10,299 nt of DNA from an uncultured Ruminococcus sp. (GTDB lineage Bacteria; Bacillota; Clostridia; Oscillospirales; Acutalibacteraceae). Under the pieces are notes generated by a model that worked only from the letters and a program-made list of their open reading frames with translations, was not told the DNA's origin and did not search any database. Position numbers and translations under genes: made by a program. This document shows positions 1 to 6,001 of this stretch, one piece after another; the first letter of the stretch is position 1, and each line of letters begins with the position of its first letter. Location: assembly GCA_902773065.1 (NCBI GenBank), contig CACYDD010000146.1, positions 1-10,299 on the forward strand, given 5' to 3'.

Positions 1-220
1 AATGAAATTTCTCACCTGTTTTCTTATCTTCAATTTCGTACTCGTGAGGAAGAACTTTTTTCTTCAATGGATACGGCGGGCCATTCCTTTCGCCCCACTT
101 TTGTCCCTTGATTCCGTGATGAGTCAAAATTTCAGCGTTAGCAGAAACGTGATGTAAATATTTATCAACCCATCTTTTTCCAAGGACTATGTATCGTCGT
201 ATAAGATTAATACATATCAC
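1..220 (-). CDS. Phage protein with N-terminal HHGIKGQKWG motif (partial, N-terminal 73 codons)
   Basis: Only the N-terminal part is in the window; the frame is open to base 1. It encodes a basic leader (NLIRRYIVLGKRWVDKYL) followed by AEILTHHGIKGQKWGERNG and then PPYPL. The HHGIKGQKWG-x-RNGPPYPL signature is, from memory, a recurrent N-terminal peptide of virion-associated and minor structural proteins in phages of Clostridia; its molecular role is not established. No ATG lies in frame. The GTG at 218-220 is the first start after an in-frame TAA, but it has no convincing Shine-Dalgarno, so the start is uncertain. A good minus-strand promoter ends only about a dozen bases upstream, so the leader would be very short. 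The gene diverges from the one at 334. Product function cannot be told from this fragment. Confidence 0.6.
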   Translation of the reverse strand, partial: MICINLIRRYIVLGKRWVDKYLHHVSANAEILTHHGIKGQKWGERNGPPYPLKKKVLPHEYEIEDKKTGEKFH

Positions 221-231
221 CGTCTTTCTTT

Positions 232-260
232 ATACTATCACTATTTTTTAAAAAGGTCAA
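232..260 (-). promoter_or_regulatory. Minus-strand promoter for the HHGIKGQKWG gene
   Basis: Read on the minus strand, TTGACC (255-260) is followed after exactly 17 bases by TAGTAT (232-237). Both match the vegetative sigma-factor consensus well and sit directly in front of the minus-strand gene starting near 220. It is back to back with the plus-strand promoter at 269-298. Confidence 0.5.
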
Positions 261-267
261 TAAAAGT

Positions 268-302
268 ATTGATTTTCTTCTCATATCAATGATATAATCA
301 AT
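268..302 (+). promoter_or_regulatory. Plus-strand promoter with overlapping dyad operator
   Basis: TTGATT (269-274) and TATAAT (293-298) are separated by 18 bases, and the AAGGA ribosome site of the following gene lies at 321-325. Two inverted repeats overlay the promoter: ATTGATT (268-274) with AATCAAT (296-302), enclosing it, and ATATCA (283-288) with TGATAT (290-295), covering the -10. This is the geometry expected of a repressor operator, although AT-rich DNA produces such dyads easily. The binding protein is unknown. Confidence 0.5.
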
Positions 303-333
303 ACAAACATTTATAAAACAAAGGAATACTATA

Positions 334-1056
334 ATGACTGAATTTGATATTTACGGTACACATATACCATATTGCGATATTAAAGATTACAAAATCGTTC
401 AAAGAGAATATATTTATCGTCCTTCATATAGGGAAAAATCCTCACCTTTTGGAAAAATATTCTCAAAAGGTGAATATGAATTTGACAGAATGCTTCCATA
501 CGCTGCGATTCTTACCAAGGAAGACAGCGATTACAAACTTGCTGTCAAAAATGTTAATGTGACCACAGTTAAGTCAGCAATTTTGAAAGATATTGCCGTT
601 GGTGCTTTATCGGCTTTTAGAGATAAAATGAATCGAAAACGATTTCATTGTAAAAATGTTGCCGGAAGATGCTTTACAACTTTTCTGGACGACATACCAA
701 CTGTGATTATTAGGAACGATGGAAAGATATCGGATGTTTACAAAAACGATTCCCTTTATCCATTGCTTGGCGAACCTATCGCCCCAACAATAATGATAGT
801 ACCGGCGATGTCTATAGAAACCAAAAACGAACAATATTTGTTCTTTGGTAACAGAATTCAATTAAACGATGTTGAATCGGAATACATAAGATTGAGAAAC
901 GAAATGGAATTTTTTAAAGAAAATAATTCTCAAAAGAAAAAACCTGTAATTGAAATCAAAAATGTTATTTCAGAATTTCTCCCAAAAGTAAGTAAAAAAT
1001 CTTTACCAGAGGAATCGTCTTCGTCTACAAATAACGATGAATTAAATGAACAATAA
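334..1056 (+). CDS. Unknown protein, 240 residues, divergently transcribed accessory gene
   Basis: I do not recognise this protein. It begins MTEFDIYGTHIPYCDIKDYK, has no signal peptide and no clear membrane span. It seems to be a mixed alpha/beta body up to about residue 180, then a charged helical stretch (about 180-215), then a Ser/Glu/Asn-rich tail (about 225-240) likely to be disordered. The ATG at 334 is supported by AAGGA eight bases upstream and by a TATAAT promoter overlaid with inverted repeats. It is the largest plus-strand gene among minus-strand phage genes, and it has its own promoter. That is the usual appearance of a moron or accessory gene expressed independently of the lytic program. 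Counter-defence, immunity or a host-directed function are all possible; none is shown by the sequence. Confidence 0.8.
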   Translation: MTEFDIYGTHIPYCDIKDYKIVQREYIYRPSYREKSSPFGKIFSKGEYEFDRMLPYAAILTKEDSDYKLAVKNVNVTTVKSAILKDIAVGALSAFRDKMNRKRFHCKNVAGRCFTTFLDDIPTVIIRNDGKISDVYKNDSLYPLLGEPIAPTIMIVPAMSIETKNEQYLFFGNRIQLNDVESEYIRLRNEMEFFKENNSQKKKPVIEIKNVISEFLPKVSKKSLPEESSSSTNNDELNEQ

Positions 1057-1077
1057 AAGCATTTTTAACCTATATTG

Positions 1078-1491
1078 TTACTTTTTCCACGGACAAGTAT
1101 CATTACGGTTTCTTTCAATCGGAGCTTTTGCCAAAAGGTTTTCATCTCCGTAATGGATCGCATTGTGGGTATTAAGGGTTGTACATATCAGATAATCGGG
1201 ATTCAGAAGAAAATCGGTTTGGTTTTTGATATCGTCCATGAAAATCGGGTTCATATGATGAATGATGATTTTTCCATAAATGTCATAACCTGAAATGCCC
1301 AGATCACAGCCGTTATCACGAATAATTACTTTGTCACGAATTCTTTTCCACTCCTGAGAGTGATAGAACATCTGGTTGAATACTCTGTCAAATCCAAAGG
1401 TATCTTTTCCAATTATTCCTTTCAGTTGTAAATAAGCAAACCGTTCTTCAAAAGTTTTTAATCTTGAAAGTTCTTTATAGGTTCTTATCAT
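1078..1491 (-). CDS. HNH endonuclease (phage type)
   Basis: The 137-residue protein has the HNH (beta-beta-alpha-metal) nuclease layout: RDNGCDLGISGYDIYGK (about 58-74), the histidine pair in IIHHMNP (H78-H79), and NTHNAIH (107-113) supplying the Asn and last His. It ends NDTCPWKK. Small HNH proteins of this kind commonly lie beside terminase and packaging genes in tailed phages, where in HK97-type systems they stimulate cos cleavage by terminase. That role is inferred here. The ATG at 1491 follows GAGGG with good spacing. The upstream neighbour is a plus-strand mini-gene, then a minus-strand coiled-coil phage protein. All putative catalytic positions are present, so it looks intact. Confidence 0.85.
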   Translation of the reverse strand: MIRTYKELSRLKTFEERFAYLQLKGIIGKDTFGFDRVFNQMFYHSQEWKRIRDKVIIRDNGCDLGISGYDIYGKIIIHHMNPIFMDDIKNQTDFLLNPDYLICTTLNTHNAIHYGDENLLAKAPIERNRNDTCPWKK

Positions 1492-1517
1492 TTGTTTCCC
1501 TCATTATAAATACTCAC

Positions 1518-1577
1518 TTGACAAACCTCCCGTATCCGTTATATACTCAACGTAGAAAACTATTATACAGGAGGTGA
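1518..1577 (+). promoter_or_regulatory. Strong plus-strand promoter and ribosome site of the 50-codon gene
   Basis: A perfect TTGACA (1518-1523) is followed after 18 bases by TATACT (1542-1547). AGGAGGTGA (1569-1577) matches the anti-Shine-Dalgarno of 16S rRNA over nine bases and lies five bases before the ATG at 1583. This is the best expression signal in the window, and it drives a gene opposite to its neighbours. Confidence 0.65.
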
Positions 1578-1590
1578 GCCAAATGAGCAA
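1562..1590 (-). promoter_or_regulatory. Possible minus-strand promoter for the HNH gene
   Basis: On the minus strand TTGCTC (1585-1590) and a perfect TATAAT (1562-1567) are 17 bases apart, about 70 bases before the HNH start codon. The site overlaps the ribosome site and first codons of the plus-strand mini-gene. Transcription in the two directions would therefore collide. The -35 is weak, so this is tentative. Confidence 0.3.
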
Positions 1591-1735
1591 AAAAGAAGTT
1601 TCCCAGTCACTTTTGACTATCAAGATAGTTGACGCTATCATTGATGTGATAAAGATGATTATTGATGCTCTTTTAAGAAATACTTCGGTAAAGTATACTC
1701 GTGGTAATTTCGAGCTGGCATATAATGCCGCATAA
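1583..1735 (+). CDS. 50-residue amphipathic peptide, possible type I toxin-like gene
   Basis: The peptide begins MSKKEVSQSLLTIK. Residues 10-32 form a run in which Ile/Val/Leu/Met alternate with Asp/Lys (IVDAIIDVIKMIIDALL), predicting one strongly amphipathic membrane-seeking helix, followed by a polar basic tail. The start is secured by AGGAGGTGA five bases before the ATG and by a TTGACA/TATACT promoter. Small size, membrane-active helix, strong expression signals and a converging minus-strand promoter just beyond the stop (1720-1748) resemble Firmicute type I toxins such as TxpA or BsrG, and also delta-haemolysin-like peptides. The resemblance is of architecture only; I do not recognise the sequence. 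It could instead be a small phage regulator. A 118-codon minus-strand frame covers the same bases, but it lacks a ribosome site. Confidence 0.65.
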   Translation: MSKKEVSQSLLTIKIVDAIIDVIKMIIDALLRNTSVKYTRGNFELAYNAA

Positions 1736-1748
1736 GAAAGGGTGTCAA
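1720..1748 (-). promoter_or_regulatory. Converging minus-strand promoter at the 3' end of the mini-gene
   Basis: On the minus strand a perfect TTGACA (1743-1748) is followed after 17 bases by TTATAT (1720-1725). A transcript from here would begin near 1713, inside the last codons of the plus-strand mini-gene, and run antisense to its whole message. It could act as an antisense RNA, as in type I toxin-antitoxin loci, and continue to the HNH gene. A short weak hairpin followed by TTTTTT is visible about 100 bases downstream, so the antisense RNA might end there. Confidence 0.4.
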
Positions 1749-1769
1749 AAATGAAAGGAGAAACATGAT

Positions 1770-1813
1770 GGGCTATACAGTCGGGCGTCAATCTGATTTG
1801 TATAGTCCGTTTT
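1770..1813 (+). terminator. Probable terminator of the 50-codon gene
   Basis: GGGCTATAC (1770-1778) pairs with GTATAGTCC (1800-1808) through nine base pairs, one of them G-U, and GTTTTC follows. It stands about 35 bases beyond the mini-gene stop, in the right orientation. The loop is large (21 nt) and the U-run short, so it is of moderate strength. Confidence 0.45.
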
Positions 1814-1837
1814 CTATATAAAAAGTTATAAGCAATA

Positions 1838-2176
1838 TTATTCACATTCGTCATTACCATCGCCGCTGTAGCTTCTCATTGCTTTGATGGCATCAGCGTA
1901 TAGTTCTTCTATATGCTGAGCAGACTGCAATGCTTCTGTTTTTGCTTTTAAAAGCTCATTCTCTTTTTCGAGTTTTTCTCTTTCGAGCTGTTCTTTCATC
2001 GTCCCGAGTTTCAGATAGTGAGTAATGACCTGTGATGAGGCAGTTCCTTCAATCAACTGCCTTTCAGCGAGGTCTACTGCAAGAGATATCATCTGATTCT
2101 CTCTCGCTTCGGGAGAAAGAGCAGGTTTTATTCTTCTGGAACTATGGGAAGGAGATTTTTCTGTTGACTTTCTCAC
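1838..2176 (-). CDS. Small conserved phage protein with C-terminal coiled coil
   Basis: The 112-residue protein has a basic Ser/Arg-rich head (about 1-20), a helical segment ENQMISLAVDLAERQLIEG (about 27-45), TASSQVITHYLKLG (about 46-59), then a heptad-rich coiled coil (about 60-95) and an acidic end. I recall this sequence type as a recurrent small protein in phages of Clostridia near packaging and HNH genes. Its function is unknown to me. A small-terminase-like or scaffold role is possible from size, basic head and coiled coil, but no clear helix-turn-helix supports it. The start is GTG at 2176, preceded by AGAAGGG. The 320-base structured non-coding region lies directly upstream. Confidence 0.75.
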   Translation of the reverse strand: MRKSTEKSPSHSSRRIKPALSPEARENQMISLAVDLAERQLIEGTASSQVITHYLKLGTMKEQLEREKLEKENELLKAKTEALQSAQHIEELYADAIKAMRSYSGDGNDECE

Positions 2177-2216
2177 CGTTTTTACCCTTCTTTCGTTTTA
2201 ATCTCAGTTAGTTTTC

Positions 2217-2249
2217 AAGTACCTGAATATCAGATTCGGGTACTTTTTT
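2217..2249 (+). terminator. Strong plus-strand intrinsic terminator
   Basis: AAGTACCTGAAT (2217-2228) pairs with ATTCGGGTACTT (2234-2245) through 12 base pairs with a single G-U, loop ATCAG. The U-run TTTTTT ends at 2249. It terminates plus-strand transcription, although the genes on both sides are on the minus strand. It may stop read-through from the 50-codon gene or an unseen antisense RNA. On the minus strand no U-run follows. Confidence 0.65.
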
Positions 2250-2259
2250 CTTTACAATA

Positions 2260-2362
2260 GGATAACATTTAAAGAGGCTTATAAGGTATAGTGGAAAATT
2301 TTTACAGAAAGGAGAAAAATACTAAAACGAACCTGTCCCATAAGCCCCTGTAAATGTTATCC
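2260..2362. repeat. 103-nt two-step inverted repeat, candidate structured RNA element
   Basis: GGATAACATTTA (2260-2271) is exactly complementary to TAAATGTTATCC (2351-2362). Nested inside, GGCTTAT (2276-2282) is exactly complementary to ATAAGCC (2340-2346). The internal loop between the two stems is symmetrical at four bases on each side (AAGA, CCTG), leaving a 57-nt apical region. Nineteen perfect pairs in register are unlikely by chance and suggest a selected RNA or DNA structure in the non-coding interval. It contains only tiny frames (about 20 codons on either strand) without good start signals. Strand of action and function are unknown. Confidence 0.6.
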
Positions 2363-2370
2363 CAAAATAT

Positions 2371-2435
2371 CCCCCGGAGAATTTTTTAAGACCGCTGCGA
2401 TAACGGGAGGGGGTGTAATTTTAATGTACCCCCTC
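2371..2435. other. C/G-tract hairpin region, possible cos/packaging site
   Basis: CCCCC (2371-2375), GGGGG (2409-2413) and CCCCC (2429-2433) can form alternative pairings. The best is GAGGGGGTGTA (2407-2417) with TGTACCCCCTC (2425-2435), 11 pairs including two G-U, with a seven-base loop. Such GC islands in otherwise AT-rich non-coding DNA, in front of small packaging-type and HNH genes, are what cos regions of HK97-type Firmicute phages look like. The assignment is inference from position and composition. The remaining bases 2436-2495 are T-rich with no feature I can name. Confidence 0.3.
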
Positions 2436-2495
2436 GGTGTATCATTTTTATTTACATTTTACTTTTTTTTTCGTTCGCTGTTAATGAAATGAATT

Positions 2496-2747
2496 CTACC
2501 CGTTTTCAGAAGCACTTTCGACCTTTTTGTATATGTTCATAAAATCGTATTTGATAATTTCATCGATTGCTCTTTCTATTTCCTGATTGTTTTCTTCTTC
2601 AGAGAGCTGATCGGAAGTTCTTGCAATTCTGCCTAAATACGAACAAGTGTGGTAGCCTTTTTCTTCATCAAACAGCATCCATTTTGTAAAGTCAGTAAAC
2701 GGATCATAAGGATTGTCGATTGTTGTAAGTGCAACTCTTTTTGCCAT
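2496..2747 (-). CDS. Conserved 83-residue phage protein downstream of the RNA polymerase gene
   Basis: MAKRVALTTIDNPYDPFTDF opens a small acidic protein with a conserved-looking aromatic segment (DFTKWMLFDEEKGYH, about 19-33) and a helical end (about 50-76). I remember very similar short proteins beside the same polymerase-like gene in gut phages, but know no function. The ATG at 2747 is chosen over the in-frame GTG at 2762. The ribosome site GGAAAGGAG lies within the last codons of the polymerase gene, adjacent to the GTG and at a somewhat long 14 bases from the ATG. The tight junction means co-translation with the polymerase, so a partner or accessory factor of it is a reasonable guess. Confidence 0.75.
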   Translation of the reverse strand: MAKRVALTTIDNPYDPFTDFTKWMLFDEEKGYHTCSYLGRIARTSDQLSEEENNQEIERAIDEIIKYDFMNIYKKVESASENG

Positions 2748-2758
2748 GTTTAATCGGT

Positions 2759-5440
2759 TCACTCCTTTCCGTTTAAATACTTCGACACAGTGGAAGTTGA
2801 AACACCGACAGCATCAGCAATTTCGGATGTGCTGTAGCCGGAAGCTTTCATTGAAGCAATTTTATTGATCTTTGCCTGACTCAGCGTTGTCGTTTGCCTT
2901 GGTGTTGCTTTTTGTCTGAGGTCATCGATGTCAACGTGATTCAGTATCTGTGTAAGAACATTTTCGCTGATTGCGCCTGCCTGAATTGCTTCCCATTCAC
3001 GGTCAGAAATTTTTATAGTCGTTCTTTTCGCTCCTACAGAATTCCTTGCCTTAGTAAGTGCCTGTTGTCCTGCTTTTTTTATTTCACCCTTTGTCATACC
3101 GGGGTTCTCCTGTTTTTTAGCGGCAACCTCAGCATTAGCTAATGTCTGTGCCTGTCTCTCACGAGGTGCGTTCTTCAAGGCAACATTAAGGCTTGCTTTC
3201 AGGGAATCTACTTCTTTCTGATAAGTTTTCTTGGCAGAAGAAGAATAAGGAATTTTACCTGTATTGACCATTTCTTTACGAGCCTGATTCGCTAAGGACT
3301 TCATATGGTTGGCATAATCCGCATAGGCTTCTTCCTGGGGGGTACCTGATGAAAGAGTACGGGCATCCTTTGTTTCAGCCATTTTTGTACTCTTTTGTGT
3401 TCTGACCCTGGTTTTACCTGTCTTCTTGTCCACATATTCCTCATAAACCTCTTTATAGCTTTGTTCGCCTGTTTCTTTGTTGATAATCGGACTACCTCTT
3501 CTTTTCAGTACAGATGTTTCAGATTTGGCTCTTGAAATAAGGGTTGATGCCCCTTCATGATACCTTCCGTTTTCATCATACGTACCCTGATACTTTTTCT
3601 TCAATAAAGTAATTCCGTTATCGATTTCACTTTGTTTGTAATCAAGCCCATGTTTTTCAGCATCAATTACTACCATCGAATGCCGAACCGCTCTTGCCAA
3701 TTCGTCCTGCGTTGCTCCTTTGAGGGTCATATCCGTGATAAGATTAGAAACTTTACCCATTTCGGTCTGGGTGTTTTTCATTTTTTTATAAGTTCCTTCC
3801 GGCTTACCACCATATGTGGTTTTGGGGTCAAACCCCTCCAGCCCTTTCAAAGGAGGCGTGGAAGTTATTTTTGTCGATCCGCCTGTCGGTATAACCATAA
3901 CGGTATCGCCGTCAAAATCAGCACCCGAAAGCCTTTCTGCAACTTTGCTGTTGATACCTATTGCATCCATAGGATTATTACCAAGAACTCTTTTACCCTC
4001 AGCCTGCTTATTGTTGACCGTAAGAATCGGTATCTCAAAAGTTCCGCCATGTGGATACCGCACCAGAGCGACCTGTTCGCCATCACGATAATTAGGTGCA
4101 TAAACTTCATTATCTTTTATACTTGTCAAGGGCAGAATAACCTGATATTTCTGTCTTGGCAAAGCCGCCGCCTGTAAATGAACAGCCGCTGCATCGCAGT
4201 CATCGGCGAACGATTGTAACAGTTTCTTTTTTACGGTAGGATTCGTCAAGGAACATATTTCATCGTACTCTGCTACTTTATCAGCCGCTGCAAAGTTCAA
4301 CTGCGTCTTTATTAAAGTCATGCTTTGCTTGGAAAGCAACTGGGAAGGCAAATGGTCACTCCATTCACCCCAATCCCCTTCTTCGGCTCTTTTGTTAATC
4401 AATGAAAGCTGTCTCTCGCCGTTTTCATCAATATAATAACTCTGACCGCCTGCTTTTATCAGCGAGCCAAACGGATTATCCGGGTCATTTTTAATATTTT
4501 TCAGAACCTCTTCTTTAGGTGTGCCTACCTTTTTATTAGTGTTAAATATAACATCCACACCATCAGGCATATCATCAGAATAAACAGCCATTCCTTTGAT
4601 ATATTTCTTTCCGTCAACAAGAATACGAACCTGTGCATAATGCGATTCTCCAAGAGATAAATCATCCACACCTCTTCGAATCTCAACAACACCGTCTTTG
4701 TTAATACCGCCTTCTTCGGCATATCGGATTTGCAGACGAGAGGAATCCATACTTTTCGGATATACAAATTTATCAAAGGTTTCTCCTCCGTCATGAGACA
4801 CATATTCCCTGACGGAATGAATATTCTCATAATCATAAATATCTTTATGCTCCGTTCCTGGAGGGCAAAGTACTTTCAGGTTTGTTTGTTTTCCAGGGTT
4901 CGTCACCTGTGGGACACCTGCTCCATAGACAGGATATCCTTCCATTTCAAGAATATAAAGTGCCTGATTCAGTTTTTCCTTTGAAATGCTGAGTTCCCGC
5001 TCAACACCTGTTCCGACATCAATCATGCCTTTTTCGTCGATCTGTTTTTTCAGAAATTCAGCGGTTTTCTTTGCCTGATTCATTTTTCGTTCCGAACTTT
5101 CGTTAAGCAAGGATCTTACAGATGAGTCATTGGCGAACCCCATTTTATCGGCAATTTCATTCAGACTATATCCTTTTTCTCTCAACGATTTCGCAGTAGC
5201 GACATTGAGTGCTCTTCTTTCATCTTTGGCTAAAGACCTTTGTGTTCTGAGCTGTGTTGTAGTAAGTCCCATAGATTTTGCGATTTCTGTTTCACTTAAA
5301 CCTTCTTTTTGCAGTTCCTCGACTCTGCTCAGAAAGTCGCCGCTGTGTTGATAAGGATTTTCACCGGAGCCCCACGGATAGCGGCCGGAACGTCTCGGCA
5401 TACCATAGTGCATTAAAATATCTTCTACTGTAGGATTCAT
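2759..5440 (-). CDS. Single-chain two-barrel (YonO/crAss-like) RNA polymerase homologue with HTH ends
   Basis: The catalytic signature of double-psi beta-barrel RNA polymerases is present: GADFDGDTVMVIP at 506-518 (D508, D510, D512, binding Mg2+), preceded by VRYPHGGTFEIPIL (460-473) and EGKRVL (481-486). This is the beta-prime order RxP, GK, then DFDGD. A beta-like first barrel is seen at about 268-308: GKKYIKGMAVYS then DDMPDGVDVIFN, matching the KG and EDMP-x-DG-x-PVDIVLNP region of beta, with K279 and K282 as candidate catalytic lysines. HSMVVIDAEKHG (587-598) recalls the AVDFPKTG motif after the catalytic loop in QDE-1-type polymerases. Helix-turn-helix segments occur at about 46-65, 84-112 and 855-890. 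The length, 893, is near that of SPbeta YonO. MHYGMPRRSGRYPWGSG (10-26) is a phage N-terminal peptide. The ATG is placed by GGAG in the overlapping end of the upstream gene. Template type and promoter specificity are unknown. Confidence 0.85.
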   Translation of the reverse strand: MNPTVEDILMHYGMPRRSGRYPWGSGENPYQHSGDFLSRVEELQKEGLSETEIAKSMGLTTTQLRTQRSLAKDERRALNVATAKSLREKGYSLNEIADKMGFANDSSVRSLLNESSERKMNQAKKTAEFLKKQIDEKGMIDVGTGVERELSISKEKLNQALYILEMEGYPVYGAGVPQVTNPGKQTNLKVLCPPGTEHKDIYDYENIHSVREYVSHDGGETFDKFVYPKSMDSSRLQIRYAEEGGINKDGVVEIRRGVDDLSLGESHYAQVRILVDGKKYIKGMAVYSDDMPDGVDVIFNTNKKVGTPKEEVLKNIKNDPDNPFGSLIKAGGQSYYIDENGERQLSLINKRAEEGDWGEWSDHLPSQLLSKQSMTLIKTQLNFAAADKVAEYDEICSLTNPTVKKKLLQSFADDCDAAAVHLQAAALPRQKYQVILPLTSIKDNEVYAPNYRDGEQVALVRYPHGGTFEIPILTVNNKQAEGKRVLGNNPMDAIGINSKVAERLSGADFDGDTVMVIPTGGSTKITSTPPLKGLEGFDPKTTYGGKPEGTYKKMKNTQTEMGKVSNLITDMTLKGATQDELARAVRHSMVVIDAEKHGLDYKQSEIDNGITLLKKKYQGTYDENGRYHEGASTLISRAKSETSVLKRRGSPIINKETGEQSYKEVYEEYVDKKTGKTRVRTQKSTKMAETKDARTLSSGTPQEEAYADYANHMKSLANQARKEMVNTGKIPYSSSAKKTYQKEVDSLKASLNVALKNAPRERQAQTLANAEVAAKKQENPGMTKGEIKKAGQQALTKARNSVGAKRTTIKISDREWEAIQAGAISENVLTQILNHVDIDDLRQKATPRQTTTLSQAKINKIASMKASGYSTSEIADAVGVSTSTVSKYLNGKE

Positions 5441-5443
5441 CGC

Positions 5444-6001
5444 TTAACTCTCCTGTTCTTTTATTTTATTGATGATCTTATCAAAAGTAATGATTTTATC
5501 AATAATCGGAACAATGTCCGGAGCTGTTGGCTTATGATACAGAATTTCATCGTTCTGATATAATCTGAGTTCCATCTCTATATCCATCGGTTTGATTTTG
5601 TATTCCAAACAAAAAAGAGCAACGTATATTTCAAGCTGCTCCATGTGTGCCGGTATTACACCTGTTTTCAAATCGTGGATCCTGAGTAAGCCGTTTCGGA
5701 AAGAAATCGCATCGGCTGTGCCGAAACAGTTTTCGGAAAAATATAATATTTGTTCAGGGGTCATCTTATAACCGATTGCATCGTTTACATACATATTCAA
5801 GGTTTTGTGTGATTTCGGAAGCTTCTGACCAAGTGTGATACACTGGGCCGCAAACTCATGCAGAACCGTACCTTTTTGAGTTGCCAGAAATTTTGAATAT
5901 GATTCAGCAACCTTGTTTTCATCATAATTGATCCAATGGTATTTACTCGCCCCTAGAAAAGCGTGCAGTCCGTTAAAATTGGAATGCTTGTTGAAGTTCA
6001 T
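5444..6001 (-). CDS. RecB/Cas4-like PD-(D/E)XK exonuclease
   Basis: The 185-residue protein shows the complete RecB-family active site in order: GTVLHEF (H48), GTAD (D97), IHDLKTG (D110, K112) and QLEIY (Q122 to Y126, the QxxxY motif). This predicts a metal-dependent DNA end-processing nuclease. No helicase domain or Cys cluster is present, so it is the minimal phage form. The ATG at 6001 is preferred over a longer frame from 6109 because AAGGAGG lies directly before it and the extension lies antisense-free within the previous gene. It overlaps the VRR-NUC-like gene by 29 bases and ends three bases before the polymerase ATG, whose ribosome site is within its last codons. Translation is therefore coupled. 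Likely role: recombination or genome processing during replication. Confidence 0.85.
   Translation of the reverse strand: MNFNKHSNFNGLHAFLGASKYHWINYDENKVAESYSKFLATQKGTVLHEFAAQCITLGQKLPKSHKTLNMYVNDAIGYKMTPEQILYFSENCFGTADAISFRNGLLRIHDLKTGVIPAHMEQLEIYVALFCLEYKIKPMDIEMELRLYQNDEILYHKPTAPDIVPIIDKIITFDKIINKIKEQES

Noticed and set aside
1765..1821. 18-codon plus-strand frame after the mini-gene, with AAAGGAG before it
   Set aside because: The whole frame is the terminator hairpin 1770-1808; the frame is most likely incidental.
1504..1860. 118-codon minus-strand frame with apparent membrane segments
   Set aside because: No ribosome site; it is antisense to the 50-codon plus-strand gene, which has excellent promoter, Shine-Dalgarno and terminator. 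The hydrophobic look comes from the complement of that gene.
1838..2176. Small terminase subunit
   Set aside because: Size and neighbourhood fit, but no helix-turn-helix is recognisable and no large terminase is adjacent, so it was kept as an unknown coiled-coil phage protein.
2279..2341. 20-codon minus-strand frame and a similar plus-strand frame inside the 103-nt inverted repeat
   Set aside because: Poor or absent ribosome sites; too short to support without conservation data.
3632..4177. 181-codon plus-strand frame inside the polymerase gene
   Set aside because: Shadow of the polymerase reading frame with no expression signals and no family resemblance.
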